Positions 36,971-46,071 of a DNA stretch of 64,000 bases are shown piece by piece; within the stretch, counting starts at the first letter, position 1, and each line of letters begins with the position of its first letter. Source of the DNA: Streptobacillus moniliformis DSM 12112. Lineage in GTDB: Bacteria; Fusobacteriota; Fusobacteriia; Fusobacteriales; Leptotrichiaceae. Made by a program: the position numbers and the translations under genes. Below the pieces are notes generated by a model that was not told where the DNA came from, searched no databases, and saw only the letters and a list, made by a program, of their open reading frames with translations. The stretch is from contig NC_013515.1 of assembly GCF_000024565.1 (NCBI RefSeq), forward strand, positions 124,001 through 188,000, written 5' to 3'.

Positions 36971-37444
36971 CTATAATAAATTAATTAATTCCTGTCCTTT
37001 GTCTGTAGGCACTCCTTTAATAGTAAGTTTTACCCCATAATTTGAAATTTTCTTAAAAACTTCTTTATCATCTTCATCAACAAATACTGTAGGTGAAATT
37101 TGAGTTTTTCCTTCTGAAAAATGCATGTTTCCAACTATCCATTCATCAAGCTTTAAACCAAGTTCAGTAAGTCTTAATACATCTTGAGGTGTTTGACAAA
37201 CTAATAATATCTTTTGGCTTGGTGAAGCCTTATGTATTATTGCAGCAGTTTTTTCTATTGAAAAATACCTCGTTTGTATTCCTTCAGGAACAACCATATC
37301 CATTAAAGATTGTTGTACAGTATTTGTAGAAACTTCATCGTTTGCAACTAAAATTAAATTTGCTTGTAAGCTATTAGCCCAAGTCATACCAACCTGCCCA
37401 TGAATAAGTCTATTATCTATTCTGGCAGCTAAAATATTAGGCAT
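36971..37444 (-). CDS. PTS mannose-family IIB component
   Basis: This 157-residue cytosolic IIB has its phosphorylated His15 in ARIDNRLIHGQVGMTW, the family's N-terminal motif. Later segments (SPTVFVDEDDKEVF, GVKLTIKGVPTDKG) are typical of GalNAc/sorbose/mannose IIB proteins. It is the first gene of the operon, behind AAGGAGGAA, and downstream of a promoter with a GntR-type palindrome. Confidence 0.95.
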   Translation of the reverse strand: MPNILAARIDNRLIHGQVGMTWANSLQANLILVANDEVSTNTVQQSLMDMVVPEGIQTRYFSIEKTAAIIHKASPSQKILLVCQTPQDVLRLTELGLKLDEWIVGNMHFSEGKTQISPTVFVDEDDKEVFKKISNYGVKLTIKGVPTDKGQELINLL

Positions 37445-37470
37445 ATTATTCCTCCTTTTTTAAATATATA

Positions 37471-37484
37471 AGGTGCAGACCACT
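37471..37484 (-). promoter_or_regulatory. Palindromic GntR-type operator upstream of the PTS operon
   Basis: On the minus strand AGTGGTCTGCACCT has the GGTCT-x-x-ACC core of NagR/DasR-type sites and sits just downstream of the -10 box, as the site before agaS does. Shared control of both operons is inferred. Confidence 0.55.
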
Positions 37485-37492
37485 CCTACTAA

Positions 37493-37520
37493 ATTATAAC
37501 CTGTTTTTTTATTCTGTCAA
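37493..37520 (-). promoter_or_regulatory. Promoter of the PTS operon
   Basis: Minus-strand TTGACA (37520-37515) and TATAAT (37498-37493) are separated by 16 bp. Confidence 0.75.
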
Positions 37521-37539
37521 TATTATGAAAATGAGTTTT

Positions 37540-37582
37540 TGAACAAAAAATGGAGAAACTCTATAAACATAGAATATCTCCA
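37540..37582 (-). terminator. Terminator after the S6 autotransporter gene
   Basis: On the minus strand TGGAGATATTCTAT and ATAGAGTTTCTCCA pair around GTTT and are followed by TTTTTT. Confidence 0.75.
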
Positions 37583-37588
37583 ATATTT

Positions 37589-40500
37589 TTACCAATTATA
37601 TCCAATCCCAGCCCCAAATATATACCTAGCATATGTCTTCTGATAAACATTTACATCAAAGTTTAAATTAATAAATATACTATCTGTTGGCTTTATTTCA
37701 AACCCTGTCCTTATATTAACCCTCCAATCATCCTTAAATGTATTTGTTATACTCTTATTATTCTTAGAAACCTCATAACTAGAAAAGTTATACCCAACAT
37801 TAGCCTTACTAAAGAAATCTACATACTTATGTTCTAATCTAATACCTGTTTCATAATACAAATTTATTGGTCTTTTATGTGATATAGTATATCTATCAAG
37901 ATTACTTAATAAAGGATTTACCCTATAACCTACTCTATTTAAATACCTTATACCAATATCTTTACTTATACTAAATCTAGGATTTAATCCAACATTTAAT
38001 GAATGATTTAAATAAGCTAATTTATCTCCATTATTAACTAATAAGATATTTAATCCTAATCCTAAACTAATATCAAATAATCCATATTTTATTCCTATCT
38101 TAGGTATTGCTCCTATAGATACAAAATTAGTATTAACTGTTTCACTATCTTTAACTTCAGTAGTTAGATTATTTACTAATACATTAAAGTTAATTCCTCC
38201 TGAAACTATATAACTAGCTTTCTCAAAGTTTATATCTACTCCATTAGTAGAAAGTTTATTCTTGTATTCAGTACTACTTTCTATCTTTAGATAATCTTTA
38301 TCTATCTTATTGTAGTTTATGTAATTAGCTTCAATAACATTTCTATATCTTAATTCATTACTCATATCATTAACTAGGTCTAGTTCATTAAATATATATA
38401 GGTTACTTATTACTTCTCCTTTAACTGAAGAAAATAGTTTAAAAGTTCCTTCCTTATTTTCTATTCCTAGTTTATATACACTTTCATAATCTTTAAGGTT
38501 TGAAATATTAAGGTTATGTCCTTTAATCTTTACTATGTCTATTCTTTCTCCATCATCAACTACTTTATCTATTACAGACTTTTCAAGTTTAAGTTTTGCC
38601 TCTACATCTTTATCTGTATTTTCTATTTCAAGTACTTTATTATCCGTTTTAGTTAAGTGTATATTAAACACTCCACCTTTTGAATTATATTCATTTATCT
38701 TTAGATTACTATCTTTTAGATTAATATTCCCACCATTTTCAACCTTATTTACTTGTGTGTCATTTAAGAAGTTTACTGTTGAATCTTTATTAATAGTAAA
38801 GTCTGTATTTGTATTAGATACACTTTCTATAGAAATAGTTCCTTTATTATTTCCATTACCTATGTTTACTTTAGATACACTATTATTAATACTTTTTAAA
38901 GTAAGAGTACTTTTATCACTTGCATCTAAATTTAAAGTATTAATACCACTAGCTACCTTAGTTATACTAAGATCTTTAGTTGCAACTAAGAATAGTTTAG
39001 TAAGGTCTTTATACTTACCATTAAGTTCATCAATATCTTCTCTTATATTTAAAGTTCCTTCTGAAGCTTTATCTATTTTATCAAATATATGCTCTATTTC
39101 ATTTTTATCTTCTACTTCAAGAATAGCATTCTTTGTTACACTCACTTTAGAATTACCTAGAGTTGATGCTTTCTTAACCTTTAGTTTACCTTCTTTAACT
39201 TCAAGAGTTCCTTTTAAGCTTGAATTATCTTCATGACTTAAATAAAGTAAACCTTTTCCTTCTTTTATCCCCTTAATTTCTCCTTTAAGTTCTGATTTTA
39301 TTACAGCTATATGATTATTCTCAACCTTTGCTTTAAAATTAGTAATATTAGTAGAATAATTTTCAGAATTATTTGATTTAAATTCAATTTTACCTTTAAC
39401 TACAGTCTTATTAATCTCTTCCTCTGATTTAGCTTCTTCATATGGCTTTAATCTATCATTTACTACTTTCCCTAACAAATCAAGCTCTAACTTAGCACCT
39501 TTTTCAACACTAATAGTTGAATCAACTTCTGTCGCTCTTCCTACAGTTAATGTTGATTTTTCCTTAATATTAATAGTTTTTGATTTAAATTTAGTTTCTC
39601 TATACTCATCATCATAAAATATATCACTTTCTTTTTCAGTATTATCAGATCCATGAATAACCCTATCTCCTTCAATTATAACATTACCTTTTTCAATATT
39701 AAAATCTCCTTTAATATCCGTTTCTTCACTTCTTATAGACCATTTACTATCATCTTTAACAGGATTATACTCTAAATTTAAATTACCTTTAAAACTACCT
39801 AAAAATACTCTATTACCACCACTAGGTTTAAATGTAAATTTTGATCTTTTATTTTCATTATCTTCTTTATCATTAACTATTCTTGCACCTTTATCCCTAT
39901 GATAAATATCTTTAAATTCTAAATCATTTCCATTTAAATTTAAAGTTCCACCTCTATGAGCAAATACTACATTATTATCACCAATTTGATTTGCTCTAGT
40001 TATTGTAAGTTTAGCTCCTTGGGCAAGTCTAATTACTGAGGCAGCGACTCCTTCTTCATTTTCAAGTACTGTTTCTCCACCACCTAGATTTAATTCACCA
40101 TAGTTTCTAGTTTTAGATTTAATAATTAATTTTCCTTCACCTATTTTTCTAATAATATTCTTTTCACCAAAATGTAATTTGTATGTTAAAGTAGCATTCT
40201 TATGAACTACAAAACCAGCAGTAATTAGTGTACCACCGCCTTCTATAGTTGTATCTTGTTTAAATTCTAATCTTGCTGCATGTGTATTTGTAGTTCCTTC
40301 TACCTTAACTACTAAATCTTTTTTATTAAATATTTGATTTTTAGTATCATTCTTAGCCTTGACTATATCTATATTTTCTTTATTCTTAAATTTTATTTCT
40401 TTACCATCAACTTTTAAATTACCATTTTCAAATTTAATATCTGTATTTTTTGAATTAATCTCTTCATCGGTTAATGCTTTTTTAAATTCTTCATATGCAG

Positions 40501-41347
40501 ATGGCAAACTTAAAAGACGTGACCATTTACCATATCCTAATATAAAAGCTCCTTGACTATGACTGGCTGCCATAAACCATTTTTTTTGCTCTTTATCCCA
40601 CCAAAAAAGTGGTGAACCACTATCTCCAGGTTTAGTTCCTGAATCAATAGGAGTTTTTTCATATTCTTTATATAAATTTAATTGTATATATCTACCAATT
40701 CCACGATCATATTTATAGTCAACTTTATTTAGTCCTCCAGCAAAATGCTTTTCTTTATCTGGATCATGCTCTACTCCATAATCAATAGCTACTTTATTTC
40801 CACCTCTACCAACCCTTGCAACTAAATCATCAGATTTAATTTTTTTCCACTGTTCTTCTGTTATTCCTTCTTGTATATATGCATCAAAAGCTACCTTATC
40901 AGTTCTTATTAATGTATAATCTTTTTCAATTTTCTGTCTATGATCTACAAAAATATCTTCAGAAAATTTGTCATTTTTTTGATCTAAAGTTAATTTCTGA
41001 TATCCTTCATAAAGCTCTACATCATTTCTAAAATGTCTTTTTGAAAAGGTTAATTTGCTATGAGGAGTAACATGATATGCTGATGATAAAATTTGAGAAT
41101 CTCCCCAAAGGGCAAAATTACCTGTATCAACTACGCTATCAAAATTGGGAATTGGTTGTTCTATTACACCAAATTTTTTTCCATCTTTTTTATACACTAT
41201 TACTTTTGTTCTACCTATAGCATATTTACCTCTATTCATGGCAAAATCTTCATAATCTTCCCAATTTATATCATGTCTAGCTAAGTTTGAAACTCCAATT
41301 TTTCCTGTAAGTATAAGGATTAATAATAATTTATGTTTATATTCCAT
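37589..41347 (-). CDS. Autotransporter serine protease, peptidase S6 (IgA1 protease-like)
   Basis: This 1252-residue type V secreted protein has a short signal sequence (MEYKHKLLLILILTGKIGVS), then a chymotrypsin-like S6 domain with His92 (SSAYHVT), a likely Asp143 (DYTLIRTDK) and the nucleophile Ser243 in GDSGSPLF. A long beta-helix passenger follows (VVHKNATLTY, RLAQGAKLTI, GNVIIEGDRVIHG). The last 300 residues form the translocator barrel, ending in FGAGIGYNW. S6 proteases cut host proteins such as IgA1, mucins or haemoglobin; the target here is unknown. It is monocistronic with its own promoter and terminator. Confidence 0.92.
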   Translation of the reverse strand: MEYKHKLLLILILTGKIGVSNLARHDINWEDYEDFAMNRGKYAIGRTKVIVYKKDGKKFGVIEQPIPNFDSVVDTGNFALWGDSQILSSAYHVTPHSKLTFSKRHFRNDVELYEGYQKLTLDQKNDKFSEDIFVDHRQKIEKDYTLIRTDKVAFDAYIQEGITEEQWKKIKSDDLVARVGRGGNKVAIDYGVEHDPDKEKHFAGGLNKVDYKYDRGIGRYIQLNLYKEYEKTPIDSGTKPGDSGSPLFWWDKEQKKWFMAASHSQGAFILGYGKWSRLLSLPSAYEEFKKALTDEEINSKNTDIKFENGNLKVDGKEIKFKNKENIDIVKAKNDTKNQIFNKKDLVVKVEGTTNTHAARLEFKQDTTIEGGGTLITAGFVVHKNATLTYKLHFGEKNIIRKIGEGKLIIKSKTRNYGELNLGGGETVLENEEGVAASVIRLAQGAKLTITRANQIGDNNVVFAHRGGTLNLNGNDLEFKDIYHRDKGARIVNDKEDNENKRSKFTFKPSGGNRVFLGSFKGNLNLEYNPVKDDSKWSIRSEETDIKGDFNIEKGNVIIEGDRVIHGSDNTEKESDIFYDDEYRETKFKSKTINIKEKSTLTVGRATEVDSTISVEKGAKLELDLLGKVVNDRLKPYEEAKSEEEINKTVVKGKIEFKSNNSENYSTNITNFKAKVENNHIAVIKSELKGEIKGIKEGKGLLYLSHEDNSSLKGTLEVKEGKLKVKKASTLGNSKVSVTKNAILEVEDKNEIEHIFDKIDKASEGTLNIREDIDELNGKYKDLTKLFLVATKDLSITKVASGINTLNLDASDKSTLTLKSINNSVSKVNIGNGNNKGTISIESVSNTNTDFTINKDSTVNFLNDTQVNKVENGGNINLKDSNLKINEYNSKGGVFNIHLTKTDNKVLEIENTDKDVEAKLKLEKSVIDKVVDDGERIDIVKIKGHNLNISNLKDYESVYKLGIENKEGTFKLFSSVKGEVISNLYIFNELDLVNDMSNELRYRNVIEANYINYNKIDKDYLKIESSTEYKNKLSTNGVDINFEKASYIVSGGINFNVLVNNLTTEVKDSETVNTNFVSIGAIPKIGIKYGLFDISLGLGLNILLVNNGDKLAYLNHSLNVGLNPRFSISKDIGIRYLNRVGYRVNPLLSNLDRYTISHKRPINLYYETGIRLEHKYVDFFSKANVGYNFSSYEVSKNNKSITNTFKDDWRVNIRTGFEIKPTDSIFINLNFDVNVYQKTYARYIFGAGIGYNW

Positions 41348-41393
41348 AATTATATCCTTTCAAATACATCAATAAAATATTATTTTCATACTA

Positions 41394-41422
41394 ATTATAC
41401 ATTTATACTTTATAAAAAGCAA
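41394..41422 (-). promoter_or_regulatory. Promoter of the S6 autotransporter
   Basis: Minus-strand TTGCTT (41422-41417) and TATAAT (41399-41394) are exactly 17 bp apart, 46 bp before the start codon. Confidence 0.65.
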
Positions 41423-41492
41423 TACATCTGTAAAATACATACAGAATTTTGCAGTTGTTAATATATTTTTAATAAAAAGAATAAAATATCAA

Positions 41493-41522
41493 TTGATTTT
41501 TCTATTTTAAAAGATGTATAAT
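41493..41522 (+). promoter_or_regulatory. Promoter of the symporter operon
   Basis: TTGATT (41493-41498) and TATAAT (41517-41522) are 18 bp apart, with AGGAGGAAGG just before the start at 41554. Confidence 0.65.
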
Positions 41523-41553
41523 TAATATAAAAGATTTTATTTAGGAGGAAGGA

Positions 41554-42792
41554 ATGGAGAAAAAAAGTATTTGGAAATCGTATAGATTTTCTATTATTTT
41601 AATTTTATCTATAATAATTGGTTCATTAATTGGAGCTATATTTGGAGAAAAAGCTATGGTTTTAAAACCTTTTGGGGATTTATTTATCAACCTAATGTTT
41701 ACTATAGTAGTACCATTAGTTTTTGCAACTATAGCATCATCAATATCAAATATGAGTAATATGAAAAGATTGGGGAAAATTATTAGATCTATGTTAGTTG
41801 TCTTTGTAGTTACAGGATTAATAGCCTCAGTTATAATATTATTTGTAGTTAAAATGTTCCCTCCAGCAGATGGTGTTAATATAGTTGTAAATGAAGTTGC
41901 AGAACTTAAAACTATATCTACTGGAGATCAAATAGTAAAAACATTTACAGTTACAGATTTCACAGAATTAATTTCAAGAAGAAATATGCTACCACTAATA
42001 ATATTTACAATATTTTTTGGATTTTGTGTTAATGCAATTGGAGAAAGTGGTAAAGTTATATCAAATTTCTTAAGTGCTTTATCTAAGACATTACTTAAAA
42101 TGATAGGATATATAATGTATTATGCTCCTATAGGACTTGGTGCATATTTTGCAGCATTAGTTGGAGAATATGGTAAAGAATTAATAGGTTCATATACTAA
42201 AGCTATGTTAATATATTACCCTCTATGTATACTATATATTTTAATCTTTTTCCCTATATATGCATATATATCAGGTGGAAAAGAAGGAGTTAAATCTTTA
42301 AAATATGTCTTATCACCAGCAGTAACTGCTATAGCTACGCAAAGTTCTATAGCAACATTACCTGTAAATATAGAGGCATGTGAGAATATTGGAGTACCTA
42401 AAGATGTATCTGATATTGTTTTACCAATAGGAGCAACAGCTCATATGGATGGGACAGTAATAGGAACTATATTAAAGATTTCATTCCTATTTGGAGTATT
42501 TAATATACCATTTACAGGAATTAGTACATATTTCACAGCCATACTATTATCTATAGCTGGTGGAGTTGTAATGTCAGGAATACCTGGTGGTGGTCTAATA
42601 GGAGAAATGCTTATAGTATCAATTTATGGTTTTCCACCTGAGGCTTTCCCTATAGTAGCAACTATAGGATATTTAATAGATCCACCTGCAACTATGATAA
42701 ATGCAGCTGGAGATACAGTTGCTTCAATGCTAGTTGCAAGAATGGTAGAAGGTAAAAATTGGTTGTTAAAAAAAGGAGAAAAGAATGTATAA
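41554..42792 (+). CDS. Dicarboxylate/amino acid:cation symporter (DAACS family)
   Basis: This 412-residue polytopic transporter belongs to the GltP/DctA family. The start IILILSIIIGSLIGAIFGEKA, the Ser-rich re-entrant hairpin (AIATQSSIATLPVN near residue 265) and the NMDGT-equivalent ATAHMDGTVIGTIL are recognisable. The second hairpin VMSGIPGGGLIGEML and the DPPATMINAAGDTV helix that binds substrate and cation also fit. It takes up Glu, Asp, Ser/Thr or a C4-dicarboxylate; which one is unclear. The HAD gene starts within its last codons. Confidence 0.92.
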   Translation: MEKKSIWKSYRFSIILILSIIIGSLIGAIFGEKAMVLKPFGDLFINLMFTIVVPLVFATIASSISNMSNMKRLGKIIRSMLVVFVVTGLIASVIILFVVKMFPPADGVNIVVNEVAELKTISTGDQIVKTFTVTDFTELISRRNMLPLIIFTIFFGFCVNAIGESGKVISNFLSALSKTLLKMIGYIMYYAPIGLGAYFAALVGEYGKELIGSYTKAMLIYYPLCILYILIFFPIYAYISGGKEGVKSLKYVLSPAVTAIATQSSIATLPVNIEACENIGVPKDVSDIVLPIGATAHMDGTVIGTILKISFLFGVFNIPFTGISTYFTAILLSIAGGVVMSGIPGGGLIGEMLIVSIYGFPPEAFPIVATIGYLIDPPATMINAAGDTVASMLVARMVEGKNWLLKKGEKNV

Positions 42793-43594
42793 GGCAGTAG
42801 TAACTGATCTTGATGGCACGTTATTAAATAGTAGTCATAAGGTAAGTGAGTATAGTAAAAAAGTAATAAAAAAATTTGTTGAAAAAGGGTATAAGTTCTA
42901 TATTGCAACAGGAAGATTACATGCTTCTACTAAAGAGATAGCAGATTCTATAGGAGTTAAAATACCTTTAATTACTGTAAATGGGACAAGAATATTAGAT
43001 GAAAATGGAAATGAGATATATAATAATACATTAAGTTTTGAAACAGTAAAAAAGATAGCTAGCTTGGATTACAAATCATGTGGAGAAGATTTATTAATAA
43101 ATGGATATTTTAGAAATGTATGGCTTGTAACTGATAAAAAGGCTGAAGAGTATTATAGAAAAGAAAGACCAGATAAACCATATTTTCCAAATACTGTATC
43201 AGAAGAAGAGTTTATGTCTAAAACTTTTAATAAAATGCACTTTATAGGTAATCATGAGAGTTTACTTAAATTAAGAGAAAAGATATTAAAAGAAATAGAT
43301 GAAGATTTAAATGTGGTTTTTGTGGGTAATACCTGTCTTGAAATATTTAATAAAGATGCAAATAAGGCAAAGGCTGCTAAATTTGTATTAGAAAAAGATG
43401 GAATAAAATTATCAGAAGCTATTGCTTTTGGAGATTCTTTAAATGATTATGAAATGTTAAAAGAAGTAGGAAAAGGATTTTTAATGGGTAATGCCATTTA
43501 TTTATTAAAAGAAATGGCACCAGAACTTGAAATTATAGAAACAAATGATAATGATGGAGAAGCAAAGAAAATAGAAGAAATATTTGGAATATAG
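42785..43594 (+). CDS. Cof-type HAD-IIB phosphatase
   Basis: This 269-residue HAD hydrolase has motif I DLDGTLLNS near the N-terminus, motif II VNGT, and motif IV FGDSLNDYEML near residue 220. Cof-type enzymes dephosphorylate sugar phosphates, flavin or pyridoxal phosphates; substrate is unknown. Its start overlaps the symporter stop by 8 bp, and the response-regulator gene follows after 12 bp. Confidence 0.93.
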   Translation: MYKAVVTDLDGTLLNSSHKVSEYSKKVIKKFVEKGYKFYIATGRLHASTKEIADSIGVKIPLITVNGTRILDENGNEIYNNTLSFETVKKIASLDYKSCGEDLLINGYFRNVWLVTDKKAEEYYRKERPDKPYFPNTVSEEEFMSKTFNKMHFIGNHESLLKLREKILKEIDEDLNVVFVGNTCLEIFNKDANKAKAAKFVLEKDGIKLSEAIAFGDSLNDYEMLKEVGKGFLMGNAIYLLKEMAPELEIIETNDNDGEAKKIEEIFGI

Positions 43595-43606
43595 AGGTGA
43601 TGCGTT

Positions 43607-43978
43607 TTGAAGAAAATAGCTTTAGTAGTAGATGATAATCCATACATTAGAGGTAATATTAGAGAGATACTTGAAGCATCTTTTTTTGAGGTATTTGAAG
43701 CAAAAGATGGTATAGAAAGTATAGATATGTTTTTAGAAATTAATCCAACTATAGTAATTATGGATATAAATATGCCAAGATTAAATGGACTTGAGGCAAC
43801 AGCTAGAATTATGGAAATAAATCCCAATGCAAACATTGCTATTTGTTCATCTATGTTATTTATTCCATATTATCAAAAATTAGCTAGAAAAGCAGGAGCT
43901 AAAGCTTTAATATCAAAACCATTTACAAAACTTGAATTAATTTCAGGACTTAACGAATTATTAGAAGAGATGAGGTAG
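43607..43978 (+). CDS. Stand-alone response-regulator receiver protein (CheY-like)
   Basis: This 123-residue single receiver domain has the acidic pair Asp9/Asp10 (VVDDNPYI), phospho-acceptor Asp53 (IVIMDINMPRLNG), the Ser switch (AICSSM) and the conserved Lys in LISKPF. There is no output domain and no histidine kinase gene nearby. The start is TTG at 43607, behind GAGGTGAT. Lying between the HAD phosphatase and lrgAB, it may control the state of the holin-like system or a partner elsewhere; that is speculative. Confidence 0.9.
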   Translation: MKKIALVVDDNPYIRGNIREILEASFFEVFEAKDGIESIDMFLEINPTIVIMDINMPRLNGLEATARIMEINPNANIAICSSMLFIPYYQKLARKAGAKALISKPFTKLELISGLNELLEEMR

Positions 43979-43981
43979 AAT

Positions 43982-44335
43982 ATGAAAATAATAATTGAAT
44001 TGCTATATATATTATTTTTCTCATTTATTGGTCAAAGTTTAAGTAAGATAATAAACTTACCTATACCAGGATCAGTAATTGGATTAATTCTTTTTTTCTT
44101 AGCTTTACAATTTAAAATAGTTAAACTTGAAAGTGTTGAAACAACTTCAAAATTTTTAGTTGATAATTTAGCAATACTATTTATACCGGCAGGTGTAGGA
44201 ATAATGATTAGTTTTAAACATATAAAAGATATATGGGTAAGTATATTATTAATATGCTTATTTACTACAATACTTTCATTAGTAGTTGTTGGGAAACTTA
44301 CACAACATTTGATATCAAAGGGGGACAAGAAATAA
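43982..44335 (+). CDS. lrgA: LrgA/CidA family holin-like protein
   Basis: This 117-residue protein has four hydrophobic segments and the family signatures LSKIINLPIPGSVIGLILFF and NLAILFIPAGVGIM. LrgA/CidA proteins act with LrgB/CidB at the inner membrane in murein-hydrolase control, and related pairs export by-products such as pyruvate. It follows the response regulator by 3 bp, and its TAA overlaps the ATG of lrgB (TAATG). Confidence 0.93.
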   Translation: MKIIIELLYILFFSFIGQSLSKIINLPIPGSVIGLILFFLALQFKIVKLESVETTSKFLVDNLAILFIPAGVGIMISFKHIKDIWVSILLICLFTTILSLVVVGKLTQHLISKGDKK

Positions 44336-45042
44336 TGTTTTTTGAATTAACAAAAGATCCTTTATTTGGTATGTTTCTAACTATGGCTGCCTTTATCTTC
44401 TTTAGAATGCTTTCAGTTAGATTTAAATCATCTATTTTAAATCCAACTATTTTTTCAATAATTTTTATTATTGTTTTTCTAAATTTATTAGAAATACCAT
44501 ATGAAAATTACTATAAAGGAAGTGAGATTTTTAATAGAATGATAGTACCAGCAACTGTTGCATTAGCAGTTCCTTTGTACAAGAATTTTCATATACTAAA
44601 GAGATACTATAAAGAAATATTACTTGGTATAGGAATAAGTACTTTACTTTTATTAATTATACTTGGATTAATAATGATAATATTAAATATGGAAGAAAAG
44701 ATAATAGCATCAGTACTTCCAAAATCAATTACAACTGCAATTGCAATAGGAGTTAGTGAAAAAATAAATGGATTACCTTCAATTACTGTAGTAGCAGTAA
44801 TAATATGTGGGAATATAGGGGCAATATTTGGGGAACTTATTTTTAAATGGTTTAAAATAGAACATCCCATTGCTCAGGGGATCTCACTTGGAACAACATC
44901 ACATGCAATAGGAACAAGTAAGGCAGTTGAATTAGGAGAAATACAAGGCTCTATGTCAGGACTTGCAATAATAATTACAGGGATCTTTACAGTACTTTTA
45001 GCACCATTAGTTTATGCCTTATTAATATTATTAAAAATATGA
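44335..45042 (+). CDS. lrgB: LrgB/CidB family protein
   Basis: The protein has about 235 residues from ATG 44335 (MFFELTKDPLFGMFLTM). A longer in-frame start at 44233 lies deep inside lrgA and is rejected. Typical segments are NRMIVPATVALAVPLYKN, LPKSITTAIAIGVSEKI and GTTSHAIGTSKAVELGE. It is an integral membrane partner of LrgA; GGGGGAC precedes the start. Confidence 0.94.
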   Translation: MFFELTKDPLFGMFLTMAAFIFFRMLSVRFKSSILNPTIFSIIFIIVFLNLLEIPYENYYKGSEIFNRMIVPATVALAVPLYKNFHILKRYYKEILLGIGISTLLLLIILGLIMIILNMEEKIIASVLPKSITTAIAIGVSEKINGLPSITVVAVIICGNIGAIFGELIFKWFKIEHPIAQGISLGTTSHAIGTSKAVELGEIQGSMSGLAIIITGIFTVLLAPLVYALLILLKI

Positions 45043-45060
45043 GGTATTGGAGGATAATAT

Positions 45061-46047
45061 ATGAAAATTATTTCACTTTTTAGTGGAGCAGGAGGTCTTG
45101 ATTTAGGATTTAAAAAAGCGGGATTTGATATTGTAGCAGCTAATGAATTTGATAAAACTATATGGGAAACATATGAAAAAAATCATAAGACACATTTAAT
45201 TAAGGGAGATATATGTAATATACACTCATCAATGTTTCCTGAATGTGATGGAATAATTGGAGGTCCACCTTGTCAGTCTTGGAGTGAAGCAGGTTCTCTT
45301 AAGGGAATTGAAGATCCAAGAGGACAACTTTTTTATCAATATATTCGTATATTAAAAGAAAAACAACCAAAGTTTTTCTTAGCTGAAAATGTTAAAGGAA
45401 TGATGTCAAAAAGACATAATGATGCTGTTAAAAATATTGTTTCACAATTTGAGGAAGCTGGTTATGATGTATATATTCATTTATTAAATGCAAGTGATTA
45501 TGGAGTTCCTCAAGATAGAAAAAGAGTATTTTATATTGGGTTTAGAAAAGATTTAAATATTAAGTTTGATAAGCCACCTAAACAATATGGATATAAGGTA
45601 ACATTTAAAGATGCTATTTATGATTTAAAAGATACGGCTATCCCAGCTTTAGAAAAAAATAAGACTAATGGGGATAAATGTAAAGTTCTAAATCATGAAT
45701 ATTTTATTGGAGCATATTCACCAATTTTTATGAGTAGAAATAGAGTTAGACAATGGGAGGAACAAGCGTTTACAGTGCAAGCTTCTGGAAGACAGTGTCA
45801 ATTACATCCACAAGCACCTAAAATGCCAAAGGTTGAAAAAAATAAGAATATTTTTGTGCAAGGTAAAGAAGCTCTATATAGGAGATTAACTGTTAGAGAA
45901 TGTGCAAGAATACAAGGCTTTCCTGATGATTTTAAGTTTTATTATACAAATTTAGATAATGCATACAAAATGATAGGGAATGCAGTTCCTGTAAATCTTG
46001 CTTATGAAATTGCAAAGGCTATAAATGAGCTGTTTAATAATATTTAG
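45061..46047 (+). CDS. haeIIIM: DNA cytosine-5 methyltransferase, HaeIII-type (GGCC)
   Basis: This 328-residue C5 methylase is strikingly close to M.HaeIII as I remember it. SAM-binding motif I is [19 protein letters not shown], catalytic Cys71 is in [17 protein letters not shown], motif VI is AENVKGMM, motif VIII is [13 protein letters not shown], and the target-recognition block contains SRNRVRQW and [17 protein letters not shown]. It ends with the motif X region [17 protein letters not shown].HaeIII methylates the inner C of GGCC, so the same specificity is predicted. It is followed by a broken HaeIII-like nuclease gene, so it now probably acts as a solitary methylase. Confidence 0.93.
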   Translation: MKIISLFSGAGGLDLGFKKAGFDIVAANEFDKTIWETYEKNHKTHLIKGDICNIHSSMFPECDGIIGGPPCQSWSEAGSLKGIEDPRGQLFYQYIRILKEKQPKFFLAENVKGMMSKRHNDAVKNIVSQFEEAGYDVYIHLLNASDYGVPQDRKRVFYIGFRKDLNIKFDKPPKQYGYKVTFKDAIYDLKDTAIPALEKNKTNGDKCKVLNHEYFIGAYSPIFMSRNRVRQWEEQAFTVQASGRQCQLHPQAPKMPKVEKNKNIFVQGKEALYRRLTVRECARIQGFPDDFKFYYTNLDNAYKMIGNAVPVNLAYEIAKAINELFNNI

Positions 46048-46071
46048 TTAAATGATTAGGGGGATATATTA

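Noticed and set aside
38535-39236. 233-codon plus-strand ORF opposite the S6 autotransporter
   Set aside because: It is Ser/Leu-rich antisense of beta-helix coding sequence, without start signals.
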